A stretch of DNA of 64,000 bases from Phaeobacter sp. J2-8 (GTDB taxonomy: Bacteria; Pseudomonadota; Alphaproteobacteria; Rhodobacterales; Rhodobacteraceae). The stretch is taken from assembly GCF_022867865.1 (NCBI RefSeq), contig NZ_JALIEC010000006.1:62001-126000 (forward strand), given 5' to 3'. Position numbers and translations under genes: made by a program. Positions 8,631 through 18,183 of this stretch are shown in pieces; within the stretch, counting starts at the first letter, position 1, and each line of letters starts with the position of its first letter. A model generated the notes under the pieces. The model had not been told where the DNA came from and made no database searches. It was given only the letters and a program-made list of their open reading frames with translations.

Positions 8631-10052
8631 ATGAAAAATTTTCTGTTTCTTCTGTCCGATGAACATAACGCCAGTATCACCGGCTGTTACGGGCATCCGA
8701 TTGTCCAGACGCCAAACCTTGATCGGTTGGCCGCGGGGGGCACCCGGTTTCAATCCGCCTATTGCAACAGCCCGATTTGCGTGCCGTCGCGCACCGCGCT
8801 GGCGACCGGGATGCACCCGCATCAGACGCGGTCATGGGACAATGCGACGCCCTACACCGGCGCGCAGCAAAGCTGGCACCACGTCATGCGCGACCATGGC
8901 GTCGATGTTGCCTCGATCGGCAAGTTGCATTTTCGCGGCGGCGACGACTATGGTTTTACCGAGGAGCTGTTGCCGCTGCACGTCGTTGACGGCAAGGGCG
9001 ATCTGAAGGCGATTGTCGCCAGACAGAGCACCAACAGCCGCAAGGACACCTCGAAACTGGCGGCTGATGCCGGACCGGGCGAAAGCAGCTATCAGGCCTA
9101 TGATCGCGCGATTGCCGCACAGGCGCGAGAGTGGATAGAGGCGCGGGCCGCCCGTGGCGATGACCGCCCCTTTACGCTTTTCGTCAGTTTCGTCATGCCG
9201 CATTTTCCGCTGATCGCACCGCAGGAATATTACGACCTCTATGCCGGGTATTCGCTGGAGGAACTGTCGCAAGGTCTGTGTGCCGCGCCGTCGGATCATC
9301 CGACCATGGTCCAGATCCGCACCTTCATGGATTATGACCGGCATTTCGACGATGAAACCCGGGCCCGGGCCCTGCGCGCCTATTTCGGCATGGTCACGAT
9401 GCTGGACGCCCTGATCGGTACGGTTCTGAAAACGCTGGAGGATAGCCCCTTTGCCCAGAACACCGGCATCCTCTACAGCTCTGATCATGGGGACAATCTT
9501 GGCAATCACGGCCATTGGGGCAAGTCGGTGATGTATGACGATTCCGCCGCTGTGCCCATGATCCTGGCGGGGCCGGGGGTGCCGCAAAACCATGTGGCGC
9601 AAACGCCTGTGTCCTTGATTGATGTGGCCCCCACCGCGCTGCGGGCTGTCGGGCTGGAAACGCAGGCCGCGACCTATCAGGGGCAGTCGCTGTTCGAGAT
9701 TGCCCGCCATGCGCTACCGGACCGTGCGGTCCTGGTGCAATACCATGCGGCGGGGGCCCCGACGGGGGTGTTCATGATCCGCAAGGGGGATTGGAAATAT
9801 GTCTATTTCTCCGGCGCGGCGGCGCAATTGTTCAACCTGGTCGATGACCGGGACGAGGTGCACGATAGGGCAAGTGACCCGGAATGTGCCACGATCCTTG
9901 CGGAACTGGAGGGCGAGTTGCGGGCGATCTGTGATCCTGATGCGGTGACACGACAGGCGTTTGCGGACCAACAGGCGGTGATCGACCTGAACGGCGGGCC
10001 CGAAGCGATTTACAAGACCCGCGACATTCCGTTCACGCCCGCACCGGTCTGA
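8631..10052 (+). CDS. Type I sulfatase (Cys-type, formylglycine-dependent)
   Basis: Alkaline-phosphatase-fold sulfatase of 473 aa. The signature C-x-P-S-R lies at C50-R54 (CVPSRTALATG), where C50 must be converted to formylglycine by a maturase not seen in this window. Metal-binding residues appear at the N-terminus (LLSDEHN, D10) and in SSDHGDNLG. No signal peptide is visible, so it probably acts in the cytoplasm, as choline sulfatase does. ATG 8631 starts just before the conserved beta-strand; ATG 8607 is an alternative. Lying within the sugar-acid operon, it may desulfate an imported sulfated sugar or sugar acid, but this is inference. Confidence 0.88.
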   Translation: MKNFLFLLSDEHNASITGCYGHPIVQTPNLDRLAAGGTRFQSAYCNSPICVPSRTALATGMHPHQTRSWDNATPYTGAQQSWHHVMRDHGVDVASIGKLHFRGGDDYGFTEELLPLHVVDGKGDLKAIVARQSTNSRKDTSKLAADAGPGESSYQAYDRAIAAQAREWIEARAARGDDRPFTLFVSFVMPHFPLIAPQEYYDLYAGYSLEELSQGLCAAPSDHPTMVQIRTFMDYDRHFDDETRARALRAYFGMVTMLDALIGTVLKTLEDSPFAQNTGILYSSDHGDNLGNHGHWGKSVMYDDSAAVPMILAGPGVPQNHVAQTPVSLIDVAPTALRAVGLETQAATYQGQSLFEIARHALPDRAVLVQYHAAGAPTGVFMIRKGDWKYVYFSGAAAQLFNLVDDRDEVHDRASDPECATILAELEGELRAICDPDAVTRQAFADQQAVIDLNGGPEAIYKTRDIPFTPAPV

Positions 10053-10087
10053 GGGGGCTTGGGCGGCTGGATCAAGGAGAGGCCACA

Positions 10088-10816
10088 ATGCACGACGCCG
10101 TAAAACATGTGAAAACAGCCGACGGGGACATGCCGGTCGAGGTCTTTACCCCGACCGAGACAGGCACCTGTCCCGGCATCATTTTCTTTATGGATATTTT
10201 TGGGTTCCGCGACGAGCTTCGACAGATGTGTCGCCGGTATGCGGCGGCGGGGTATGCGGTGTTTCTGCCCGGCTTGTTCTATCGTCAGGGCAACCCGTGC
10301 TTTCAGCCCACCATCCAACCGGGGGATGGCGCCCCGGCCGAAGCGGCGGCCCTGAACGACGCGCTGACCACAGGGATGACCGCCGCCGACACAGCCAGTT
10401 TGATCCAACAGGTCGCCGAGCTGACGAAGGTGCAGGTGCCGGCCTTTGGCACTGTGGGATATTGCATGGGCGGACGCCACGCGATTGCCAGTGCCGCGCA
10501 CAACAAGCGCGATGTGCGCGCCGCCGCGTCGCTGCATGGCGGTCGGCTGATCAATGCGACGCCGCATTCGATGGAAAAGCTGATCGGCGAGGTCGAGGCA
10601 GAGCTGTTCTTTGGATTTGCCAAGGACGATCCGACTTGTCCGCCCGCACATCAGGCCTGCATAGAACAGACCCTGGCCGCGTCATCGACGCCGGGCCGGG
10701 TTGAATATTTCGACGCGGCGCACGGCTGGACCTTTCCAGAGCGGTACTGCTTTGACGCAGCCGCAGCAGAGCGCAGTTGGGACTGCGTGCTGGATCTGTT
10801 TGGCCGGCGCCTATAG
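10088..10816 (+). CDS. Dienelactone hydrolase family protein
   Basis: An alpha/beta-hydrolase of 242 aa with the DLH catalytic set: nucleophile C126 in GYCMGG, an acidic residue at D180/D181 (FAKDDPTCP) and H212 (DAAHGWTFP). Cys in place of Ser as nucleophile is typical of true dienelactone hydrolases. GGAGA precedes ATG 10088. It follows the sulfatase by 35 bp and is the last plus-strand gene of the island. It may open a sugar lactone or an enol-lactone in the same pathway; the actual substrate is unknown. Confidence 0.87.
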   Translation: MHDAVKHVKTADGDMPVEVFTPTETGTCPGIIFFMDIFGFRDELRQMCRRYAAAGYAVFLPGLFYRQGNPCFQPTIQPGDGAPAEAAALNDALTTGMTAADTASLIQQVAELTKVQVPAFGTVGYCMGGRHAIASAAHNKRDVRAAASLHGGRLINATPHSMEKLIGEVEAELFFGFAKDDPTCPPAHQACIEQTLAASSTPGRVEYFDAAHGWTFPERYCFDAAAAERSWDCVLDLFGRRL

Positions 10817-10894
10817 CCCCGGCCTGTTTCTGTTCCAAATCAGCGGTTTGGGCACAGGTTGGGAGCGGGGCAGGAGATTGCCGCGCCCAAACTG

Positions 10895-11953
10895 TCAGCG
10901 AATGCGGTTTTCCGATTTGCGATCAAACAGCATGACCCGCGAGGCGGGGAATTTGATGCCGACACGAATGCCCTCTTGCGACCGGTCGTCGCCGTGTTCT
11001 TCGACGACGATCTTTTCGCCAGTCGCCGAAACCAGATAGGCATAGGACGTGCCGCCAAGCGCCTCGGTCAGGTCGACATCATGGGTGTCGCCGGCTGGAT
11101 CAACCTCGATATGTTCGGGGCGAATGCCCAGGGTGACTTCGGTGCCTTCGGGCGGCAATGTCACCGGCACATCAAAGCTGTTGTCCAAACCCGGAACATG
11201 CACGCGGCCGCCCTGCACCACACCGTCAAGGAAATTCATCGCGGGCGAACCGATAAAGCCGGCCACGAATTTGTTGTCGGGGTCGCGGTAGAGATCAAGC
11301 GGCGCGCCGACCTGTTCGATATGGCCCTTGCGCAGCACCACGATCTTGTCAGCGAGGGTCATCGCCTCGACCTGATCATGGGTCACATAGATCATTGTGG
11401 CGCCGATTTCCTTGTGCAGGCGGGCAATTTCGACGCGCATTTCAACCCGAAGTTCGGCATCAAGGTTGGACAGGGGTTCGTCGAACAGGAACACCTCTGG
11501 CCCACGGACAATGGCACGGCCAATCGAAACACGCTGACGCTGGCCGCCGGACAGGGCCGCAGGCTTGCGGTTGAGGTATTCTTCAAGTTTCAGAATGCGG
11601 GTGGCTTCGGCGACCTTTTCCTCGATCTCGGCCTTGGGGTGGCCGTTCATTTTCAGACCGAACCCCATGTTGTCCTTGACCGTCATATGCGGATAAAGCG
11701 CATAGGTCTGGAACACCATTGCGACGCCGCGCTCTGCCGGGTCCATGGTTGTCACATCGCGCGGGCCGATGGTCATCTTGCCCTCGGTGGTTTCCTCAAG
11801 CCCGGCAACCATCCGCAAGAGCGTGGACTTGCCACAGCCCGAAGGTCCGACAAAAACACAGAATTCGCCGTGCTCAATCTCCAGGTCGACCCCGTGGATC
11901 ACCTGAACATCTCCATAGCGTTTAATGACGTTTTGAAGCGTTACACCGGACAT
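10895..11953 (-). CDS. ABC sugar importer ATPase (MalK/UgpC type)
   Basis: A 352-aa ATPase with Walker A GPSGCGKST (36-44), signature LSGGQRQR (134-141), Walker B FLFDEP (155-160), and a C-terminal TOBE/OB region (~235-350; LGIRPEH). This C-terminal extension is typical of carbohydrate importers whose ATPase serves one or several permeases. It is the second gene of a minus-strand pair with the IclR regulator 25 bp upstream. The binding protein and the two permeases are on the divergent plus strand, so the full importer is split around the regulator. Confidence 0.93.
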   Translation of the reverse strand: MSGVTLQNVIKRYGDVQVIHGVDLEIEHGEFCVFVGPSGCGKSTLLRMVAGLEETTEGKMTIGPRDVTTMDPAERGVAMVFQTYALYPHMTVKDNMGFGLKMNGHPKAEIEEKVAEATRILKLEEYLNRKPAALSGGQRQRVSIGRAIVRGPEVFLFDEPLSNLDAELRVEMRVEIARLHKEIGATMIYVTHDQVEAMTLADKIVVLRKGHIEQVGAPLDLYRDPDNKFVAGFIGSPAMNFLDGVVQGGRVHVPGLDNSFDVPVTLPPEGTEVTLGIRPEHIEVDPAGDTHDVDLTEALGGTSYAYLVSATGEKIVVEEHGDDRSQEGIRVGIKFPASRVMLFDRKSENRIR

Positions 11954-11978
11954 ATTTGTTTTCCTTTGCTTAAGGTAT

Positions 11979-12758
11979 TCATGACGGAAATTGCCACGAC
12001 GTGGCCTCGGCTCCGATTTCTTTGGTTGTTTTCAATAGCGCGTCGCGGAAATCCTGAAGCGATTCCAGCGAGTGATGGACGGTGGAGGTCGCGATCGACA
12101 CCGCGCCCAGCACACGGCCATTGTTCGACAGGATGGGCGCGGCAATGGAAATCGTGCCTTGCTCGTGCTCTTCGCGGTCATAGGCAATGCCATCGCCGCG
12201 GATTTCTTCCAGCTCGGGGATCAGCGTGTCGGGCGAGGCATGTGTCGTCGGCGTGTATTTGAAATAGGCCTGTTGATGCAGGGCAAGCTCCAATCGCTTG
12301 TGTCCCATGAATGCCAACATCGCCTTGCCGACGCCGGTGCAATAGGCGGGGGCAACCTTTCCGGCTTTGGCCAGGGTCTCTGTACGGTCGGCGGATCTGA
12401 TCTTGTCGATGAACAAAACCTGTCCGCTGTCGATCTGTGCCAGGTGCACGGTTTCGTTGACCTCTGCCGCCAGCGATTCGATGAAGGGTCTGGCGATCGG
12501 CGCCAGCGAGGCATTCTTCCACGCGGTATGCGCCAGACGAATCAAACGCATCCCGAGATAATAGGTTTGGTCTTCCGGATTGAAGGCGAGCATTTGCTCA
12601 TCTGCCAAAGTTTTCAGCAACCGATAAAGCGTTCCGCGGGGGAATTCGGATTTTTCAAGCACTTCGGGGAATTTGACGGGCCGTTCAAAGGACGCAACCA
12701 GCTCCAGAACGACCAATGCTTTCTTGACTGTGCCGCTTCCCGTGGGCGCTGAATTCAT
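11979..12758 (-). CDS. IclR-family transcriptional regulator of galactoside locus
   Basis: About 259 aa. It has an N-terminal winged helix (residues ~8-70; KALVVLELV...PRGTLYRLLKTLADEQML) and a C-terminal IclR effector domain (~85-250) with the usual VHLAQIDSGQVLFIDKI and GISIA-like (GTISIAAPI) segments. ATG 12758 (MNSAPT) is chosen because the upstream extension is not conserved-looking. It is divergent from the binding-protein operon and lies before the ATPase gene. It probably senses a sugar or sugar acid made by the local enzymes; TTGCAATATGCAA at 12833-12845 is its likely operator. Confidence 0.88.
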   Translation of the reverse strand: MNSAPTGSGTVKKALVVLELVASFERPVKFPEVLEKSEFPRGTLYRLLKTLADEQMLAFNPEDQTYYLGMRLIRLAHTAWKNASLAPIARPFIESLAAEVNETVHLAQIDSGQVLFIDKIRSADRTETLAKAGKVAPAYCTGVGKAMLAFMGHKRLELALHQQAYFKYTPTTHASPDTLIPELEEIRGDGIAYDREEHEQGTISIAAPILSNNGRVLGAVSIATSTVHHSLESLQDFRDALLKTTKEIGAEATSWQFPS

Positions 12759-12803
12759 GGTCTTGATCTCGCTTTGCTGCGGGCTTTTTGAGCAATGTTT
12801 GTA

Positions 12804-12845
12804 TTGACACACCTAAGGGATTTGTGATGATATTGCAATATGCAA
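12804..12845 (+). promoter_or_regulatory. Promoter -35 and palindromic operator of galactoside operon
   Basis: TTGACA (12804-12809) is a consensus -35; a -10 such as TGATAT at 12828-12833 is weak. Overlapping or just downstream is TTGCA-ATA-TGCAA (12833-12845), a perfect hyphenated palindrome. Its place over the start of the transport operon and beside the divergent IclR gene suggests repression by that regulator. Confidence 0.5.
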
Positions 12846-12885
12846 ACTAGCATTTCACTATTTGGAACGTGTCAGGGAGGACACT

Positions 12886-14145
12886 ATGAATAAAACAATC
12901 AAGGCATCGCTCGCGACGCTCTCCGCCGCCGCCTTCTTGGCTGGGGGTGCATCGGCGCAGGCGCTGACCGGTGATCTGAATATCTTTTTGGACACATCGA
13001 ACCCGGCGCCGCGCGCCACGATGGAATCCGCGATTGCCGATTTTCAGGCAATGCACCCCGATCTGAACATTGAAACCACGATCATTGACCGCGACGCGTA
13101 CAAGACCCAGATCCGCAACTTCCTGAGCGCCAATGCGCCGGATGTCGCCACCTGGTACGCGGCAAACCGGATGAAACCCTATGTCGAGGCCGGCCTGTTC
13201 GAGGACGTCAGCGATCTGTGGGCGGAACCCGAAATCGGCGAAAACCTGGCATCCACCAAAGGTGCGATGACCATCGACGGCAAGCAATGGGGTGTGCCTT
13301 ATACCTATTACCAATGGGGCATCTACTATCGCAAAGACATCTTTGACGAGCTGGGTCTGAGCGAGCCTGCCACCTGGGAAGAAGAAAAAGCAAACTGTGC
13401 CAAGATCGTCGAATCCGGCCGTGCGTGTTATGCCATCGGCACCAAGTTTCTTTGGACTGCGGGCGGCTGGTTTGACTATCTGAACATGCGCACCAACGGC
13501 TTTGACTTCCACATGCAGCTTGCTGCCGGCGAAGTCAGCTGGGAAGACGACCGCGTGCGTCAGACATTTGCCAACTGGCGCGAGCTGATTGACATGGGCG
13601 GTTTCCTGGAAAACCACCAGTCCTACAGCTGGCAAGAGGCGCTGCCGTTCATGACCCAGGGCGATGCCGCATCTTATCTGATCGGCAACTTTGCCGTGGC
13701 GCCGCTGCGCGAAGCAGGGCTGAGCGATGACCAGCTGGATTTCTATCAGTTCCCGGTCATCAACCCCGATGTGCCTTTGGCCGAAGATGCGCCAACCGAC
13801 ACATTCCACATCCCGTCGGGTGCCAAGAACAAGGATAACGCACGTGCGTTCCTGCGTTACATGGTCTCGACCAATGTGCAGACCGAAATCAACGCGGGTG
13901 ACGCGCTGGGACAGCTGCCAACCAATGCGATGTCCAAGGTCGATGACGACAAGTTCCTGAACGAAGGCTTTGCGATGCTGTCGTCCAATTCCCCGGGCGG
14001 TGTTGCACAGTTCTTTGACCGCGACTTCCCGGCGGAAATGGCCAAGGTCGGCATGGAAGGTCTGCAAGAGTTCATGGTGCGCCCTGACAATCTGGATGCC
14101 ATCCTGAAGCGTTTGGAAAAATCCCGCGAACGCATCTACAAGTAA
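12886..14145 (+). CDS. ABC sugar-binding protein (family 1 extracellular)
   Basis: Periplasmic solute-binding protein of 419 aa. It has a signal peptide (MNKTIKASLATLSAAAFLAGGASAQA) and the family 1 layout: N-terminal lobe with GDLNIFLDTSN, then WGVPYTYYQWGIYYRKDIFDELG around residues 135-160, and Trp/Tyr-rich sugar-contact regions (WTAGGWFDYLNM). AGGGAGG is 5 nt before the ATG. It leads the plus-strand operon followed by two permeases and an alpha-galactosidase, so alpha-galactosides such as melibiose or raffinose are likely ligands. Confidence 0.92.
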   Translation: MNKTIKASLATLSAAAFLAGGASAQALTGDLNIFLDTSNPAPRATMESAIADFQAMHPDLNIETTIIDRDAYKTQIRNFLSANAPDVATWYAANRMKPYVEAGLFEDVSDLWAEPEIGENLASTKGAMTIDGKQWGVPYTYYQWGIYYRKDIFDELGLSEPATWEEEKANCAKIVESGRACYAIGTKFLWTAGGWFDYLNMRTNGFDFHMQLAAGEVSWEDDRVRQTFANWRELIDMGGFLENHQSYSWQEALPFMTQGDAASYLIGNFAVAPLREAGLSDDQLDFYQFPVINPDVPLAEDAPTDTFHIPSGAKNKDNARAFLRYMVSTNVQTEINAGDALGQLPTNAMSKVDDDKFLNEGFAMLSSNSPGGVAQFFDRDFPAEMAKVGMEGLQEFMVRPDNLDAILKRLEKSRERIYK

Positions 14146-14151
14146 TGTGTT

Positions 14152-14176
14152 GGGGGCGGGCAACATGTCCGCCCCC
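14152..14176 (+). other. Intercistronic hairpin after binding-protein gene
   Basis: GGGGGCGG (14152-14159) and CCGCCCCC (14169-14176) form a perfect 8-bp stem with a 9-nt loop just after the stop codon. No T-run follows. In sugar ABC operons such stems commonly raise binding-protein mRNA above that of the permeases. Confidence 0.6.
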
Positions 14177-14322
14177 GATCCGCCACACCGTCCCAAAATT
14201 CAGATAGGCGCGCACCGGGCACGATTGTGCAGCGGCCGTGAACCGGCTTGCCAAAGCCCCGCGTTCTACGTGCCGACACCCGCTCCGATCCACTGTCCGT
14301 GCACATAGAAACGAGGTTCAAG

Positions 14323-15252
14323 ATGACCACGCCCGCGCTTCCCCAGACCGAATACGAGCCCCCCCGGCGATCTTGGTACAAACGTAACGAGATCGCGATC
14401 ACGCCCTGGCTCTTCTTGCTTCCGGCCATTCTGTTTTTCATGGTCTACGTGATCATCCCCATCTTCCAAAGCTTTACCGTGTCGACCGTGGCCTGGGATG
14501 GTTTGGGCGAAAAGGAATTTGTCGGACTCGACAATTACCGCGAACTGTTGGACGACCCGGCGTTCTGGACGTCGCTGCGCAATAACCTGATCTGGTTGTT
14601 GCTTTATCTGCTGGCGATCCCGGCGGGTCTGTTCATCGCATTGTTTCTGAACCAGACCGTGACCGGCATCCGGATCTACAAATCGCTGTTCTTCTTTCCG
14701 TTTGTGATCAGCCAGGTTGTTGTCGGGCTGGTGTTCAGCTGGTTTTATGACCCGACCTTTGGCTTGCTGAATGCCATTCTGGGCTTTGTTGGCCTTGGGC
14801 CGATCAACGTGTTGGGCGATCCGACCTATGTGACCTATGGCATCATCGCCGCCGGTCTCTGGCCACAGACCGCATATTGCATGATCCTGTACCTTACCGG
14901 ATTGAACGCCGTTGACCCCGAACAGGTCGAAGCGGCGCGGCTGGACGGTGCCAAGGGCTGGAAAATGCTGTGGTATGTGATTGTGCCGCAACTCAAACCC
15001 GCGACCTTCATCGCCTTTGTGGTGACCATCGTTGGCGCGCTGCGGTCTTTCGATCTGATCTCGATCATGACCAATGGCGGGCCGTTCGGCGAAAGCCGCG
15101 TGCTCAGCTTCTATATGTTCGAAGTCGCACTTTCCGAATACGGGTTCCGCATGGGCTATGGCGCGGCCATTGCTGTGGTGCTGTTCCTGATCATGCTCTG
15201 CTTCATCGCGTACTTCCTTTATTCGATGTACAAAGAAGAGAAGGGACACTGA
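14323..15252 (+). CDS. ABC sugar permease, MalF/UgpA type
   Basis: A 309-aa inner-membrane permease with six hydrophobic helices. The first is residues ~30-50 (ITPWLFLLPAILFFMVYVIIP). The cytoplasmic EAA loop (EAARLDGAKGWKMLWYVIVP) lies at about residues 205-225 and contacts the ATPase. ATG 14323 follows ACGAGG with good spacing; the upstream in-frame ATG is not needed. The gene overlaps nothing but ends 1 nt before the start of the partner permease (TGAGATG), which indicates translational coupling. Confidence 0.92.
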   Translation: MTTPALPQTEYEPPRRSWYKRNEIAITPWLFLLPAILFFMVYVIIPIFQSFTVSTVAWDGLGEKEFVGLDNYRELLDDPAFWTSLRNNLIWLLLYLLAIPAGLFIALFLNQTVTGIRIYKSLFFFPFVISQVVVGLVFSWFYDPTFGLLNAILGFVGLGPINVLGDPTYVTYGIIAAGLWPQTAYCMILYLTGLNAVDPEQVEAARLDGAKGWKMLWYVIVPQLKPATFIAFVVTIVGALRSFDLISIMTNGGPFGESRVLSFYMFEVALSEYGFRMGYGAAIAVVLFLIMLCFIAYFLYSMYKEEKGH

Positions 15253-15253
15253 G

Positions 15254-16102
15254 ATGTTTCCGAAACCAATTGAAAAATCCTCTCGCAATGTGCAGATCGG
15301 CTATCAGGCGCTGCTGCCCGTGGCCTTGATCTTCTGGCTGTTGCCGTTGATCGCTGTGGCGCTGTTTTCGATCAAGCCGGCGGCAGATTTCACCACCGGC
15401 GATTACTGGAACCTGCCGTCGGTGTTCGGCGGGTTCGAAAACTACGGCAAGGTGTTCTTTGACTCCGACATGCCGCGTTATCTCTTGAATTCGATCCTGA
15501 TCACCGTGCCCACGGCCATTGGCGCGGTGGCGCTGTCCTGCATGGCGGGGTTTGCCCTGGGCATCTATCAGTTCAAAGCGAACCTCTGGCTGTTCTTTCT
15601 GTTTGTCGCGGGCAACTTTGTGCCGTTCCAGATCCTGATGGTGCCGGTGCGTGATCTGACGCTGGATCTTGGGCTGTACAATACCAAGACCGGATTGGTG
15701 CTGTTCCACATCGCATTCCAGACCGGGTTCTGTACGCTGTTCATGCGCAACTTCATCAAGGGTCTGCCATTCCCCCTGATCGAGGCCGCACGTGTCGAAG
15801 GCGTGGCCGAATGGAAGATCTTTGTCTATGTCGTGCTGCCGCTGATGAAACCGGCGATTGCCGCCCTTCTGGTGCTGATCTTCACCTTCATCTGGAACGA
15901 TTATTTCTGGGCTGTGGTGTTGACGCAGGGGGCTGAATCCCAGCCTGTGACCGCTGGCATCACCTCGTTCAACGCACAATACCGGGCGGCCTATCATCTG
16001 ATGAGTGCCGGTGCGGTTGTTGCGGCTCTGCCGCCGGTGGCGATGTTCTTCATGATGCAAAAACACTTTATCGCAGGTCTGACTTTGGGTGCCGTAAAAT
16101 GA
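15254..16102 (+). CDS. ABC sugar permease, MalG/UgpE type
   Basis: A 282-aa second permease with six hydrophobic segments and the EAA loop EAARVEGVAEWKIFVYVVLP at about residues 177-196. It forms the channel together with the preceding MalF-type protein. The stop overlaps the GH36 start by 4 nt (ATGA), so importer and alpha-galactosidase are translated together. This supports an alpha-galactoside substrate for the importer. Confidence 0.92.
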   Translation: MFPKPIEKSSRNVQIGYQALLPVALIFWLLPLIAVALFSIKPAADFTTGDYWNLPSVFGGFENYGKVFFDSDMPRYLLNSILITVPTAIGAVALSCMAGFALGIYQFKANLWLFFLFVAGNFVPFQILMVPVRDLTLDLGLYNTKTGLVLFHIAFQTGFCTLFMRNFIKGLPFPLIEAARVEGVAEWKIFVYVVLPLMKPAIAALLVLIFTFIWNDYFWAVVLTQGAESQPVTAGITSFNAQYRAAYHLMSAGAVVAALPPVAMFFMMQKHFIAGLTLGAVK

Positions 16103-18183
16103 TCCGATGCTGGCGACTGGATGACGGCCGTCAAACTCTGGTGCTTGGATCCAACAGAGACCACCTCGCCGAGGTGGTCTACTGGGGGTCGCGGCTGCCG
16201 GATGACGAAGACCTGACTACACTTTATCAAGCACATGCGATTGATGTGACTGGTGGCATGCTGGATGCCAACCCGGAACTGTCGCTGTGTCCCGAGGCGA
16301 CGCGCACCTTTCCCGGACAACCCGGGCTGATCGTGCGGGCCGAAAATGGCACGCCGCTGCTGCCGAAATTCTGCTTTGCCGATGCCGAGGTTGCACCAAA
16401 CAGCCTGAGCCTGAAATACACCGATGTCTCCAACGCGCTGACCTATACCGCGCGCTTTGCGATCAATCCCCGGACCCATATGATCGTGGCACAGGCGACG
16501 CTGGAATCCGAGGCCCCGGTGCATTTGCACTGGCTGAGCGCGCCGGTCTTTCCCGGCCCGCAGCAATCGGATGAGATGATTGATGTCTCCGGGCGCTGGT
16601 GTGGCGAGTTTCAGTTGAACCGCACGCCCTGGGCGCCGGGCATGCGCTATCGTGAAAACCGCACCGGGCGCACGGGACATGAACATTTTCCGGGCCTGAT
16701 CGTGCCCTGCCGTGGGGCAACCAATGCCCGTGGCCATGCCTATGCCTTTCACTACGGTTGGTCCGGCGGGCACCGGATGGTGGCCGAAGAATTGCCGGAT
16801 GGCCGCCGCCAGATTCAGTTCGGCCAGGCCGCCCGGATGGAGGGTGATCCGAAAACCAAATTCGAAACCGCGCCGCTTTATGCTGTGTTCTCGGATGACG
16901 GTATCAATGGCTGCGCCGTCGCCTTTCAGCGCCACCTGCGCGATGAAATCGTGCAATGGCCGCAACCGGACCGCCCGCGGCCGGTGCATTACAATTGCTG
17001 GGAGGCGATCTATTTTGATCACAACCTCCCCGCGCTCAAAGACATTGCCAGCCGTGCCGCCGCATTGGGCGCGGAACGGTTTGTGCTGGACGACGGTTGG
17101 TTCGGAAATCGGGATGACGACACACGGGCGCTTTCCGATTGGGAAGTGGACCCGCGCAAATATCCCGATGGGCTGACGCCGCTGATCGAACATATCCACG
17201 GCTTGGGCATGACCTTTGGCATCTGGTTTGAACCGGAAATGATCAACCCGGATTCCAACGTGTTCCGCGCCAATCCGCATTGGGCGTTGGGCGGCGAGGA
17301 CCAGATCATGGGCCGTCAACAGATGGCGCTGAACATGGGGCTCGAAGAGGTGCGGGATTTCCTGTTCGATCGGATGAGCAAGGTTCTGCGCGACAATGCC
17401 ATCGAATACATCAAATGGGACCACAACCGCGTTCTGCCGACACCCGATGCCGCCCAGACCCGTGGGTCGTATATGCTGATTGATCGGTTGCGCGCGGCCT
17501 TTCCCGATGTCGAGATTGAAAGCTGCGCCTCTGGCGGGGCGCGGATCGACTTTGGCATTCTGTCGCGCACGCATCGCGTCTGGCTGAGTGACAGCAACGA
17601 CGCGCAGGAACGGCTTCGGATGCAGCATAATGCGGCGATTTTCCTGCCGATGGCCGTCACCGGCAGCCACGTTGGCCCGCGCACCTGCCATACGTCGGGA
17701 CGCACGCTGGACATCCGGTTTCGGTCCTGGGTCGCGGCGCAGCGGCACATGGGGTTCGAAATGGATCCCCGCGAGCTTACCGAAGAAGAGGTTGGCGTCC
17801 TGAGCGAGGTCACCGGCTGGTGGAAGGCCAACCGCGACTGGATGTACCGCGCCGACATCCTGCGGCTCGACAGCCCCGATCCGGCGGTCATTGCCGAACA
17901 GCAACTGGCCGAAGGTGGTGCAAAATTTGTGGTGTTCGCGGGCAAGGCCGCCACGTCGAGCCAGATCGCGCCGCGCCCGCTGACGCTTAGCCGGCTGACA
18001 CCGGATGCGAAATACCGCATCGAGTTGCTCAATCGTGGCGATGCCGGGCCGCTGTCGCGCGGTGATCAAACATTGAAATCGGAATCTCTGGTGCTGAGCG
18101 GCGGATATCTGATGAATCACGGACTGACTTTGCCCTGGTCTTTCCCGGACTCCATGTGGGTGATTGAAGGAACGTTGATATGA
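16099..18183 (+). CDS. GH36 alpha-galactosidase
   Basis: Cleaves terminal alpha-galactose from melibiose- or raffinose-type sugars. At 694 aa it is full length for GH36. It has an N-terminal beta-sandwich (~1-290), a catalytic barrel with nucleophile D441 in IKWDHNR, and the acid/base region RVWLSDSNDAQERL (D498) after SCASGGARID. The conserved W-F-x-x-R and GIWFEPEMI segments are also seen. No signal peptide is present, so it acts in the cytoplasm on sugar brought in by the adjacent importer. It overlaps the upstream permease and the downstream dehydratase by 4 nt each. Confidence 0.94.
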   Translation: MIRCWRLDDGRQTLVLGSNRDHLAEVVYWGSRLPDDEDLTTLYQAHAIDVTGGMLDANPELSLCPEATRTFPGQPGLIVRAENGTPLLPKFCFADAEVAPNSLSLKYTDVSNALTYTARFAINPRTHMIVAQATLESEAPVHLHWLSAPVFPGPQQSDEMIDVSGRWCGEFQLNRTPWAPGMRYRENRTGRTGHEHFPGLIVPCRGATNARGHAYAFHYGWSGGHRMVAEELPDGRRQIQFGQAARMEGDPKTKFETAPLYAVFSDDGINGCAVAFQRHLRDEIVQWPQPDRPRPVHYNCWEAIYFDHNLPALKDIASRAAALGAERFVLDDGWFGNRDDDTRALSDWEVDPRKYPDGLTPLIEHIHGLGMTFGIWFEPEMINPDSNVFRANPHWALGGEDQIMGRQQMALNMGLEEVRDFLFDRMSKVLRDNAIEYIKWDHNRVLPTPDAAQTRGSYMLIDRLRAAFPDVEIESCASGGARIDFGILSRTHRVWLSDSNDAQERLRMQHNAAIFLPMAVTGSHVGPRTCHTSGRTLDIRFRSWVAAQRHMGFEMDPRELTEEEVGVLSEVTGWWKANRDWMYRADILRLDSPDPAVIAEQQLAEGGAKFVVFAGKAATSSQIAPRPLTLSRLTPDAKYRIELLNRGDAGPLSRGDQTLKSESLVLSGGYLMNHGLTLPWSFPDSMWVIEGTLI

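Noticed and set aside
12847-14196. Long open frame antisense to the sugar-binding protein gene
   Set aside because: It mirrors the codon structure of a high-GC gene, lacks a ribosome-binding site and has no recognisable domain. Similar mirror frames lie opposite the alpha-galactosidase (15994-18120) and TRAP permease (58855-60261).
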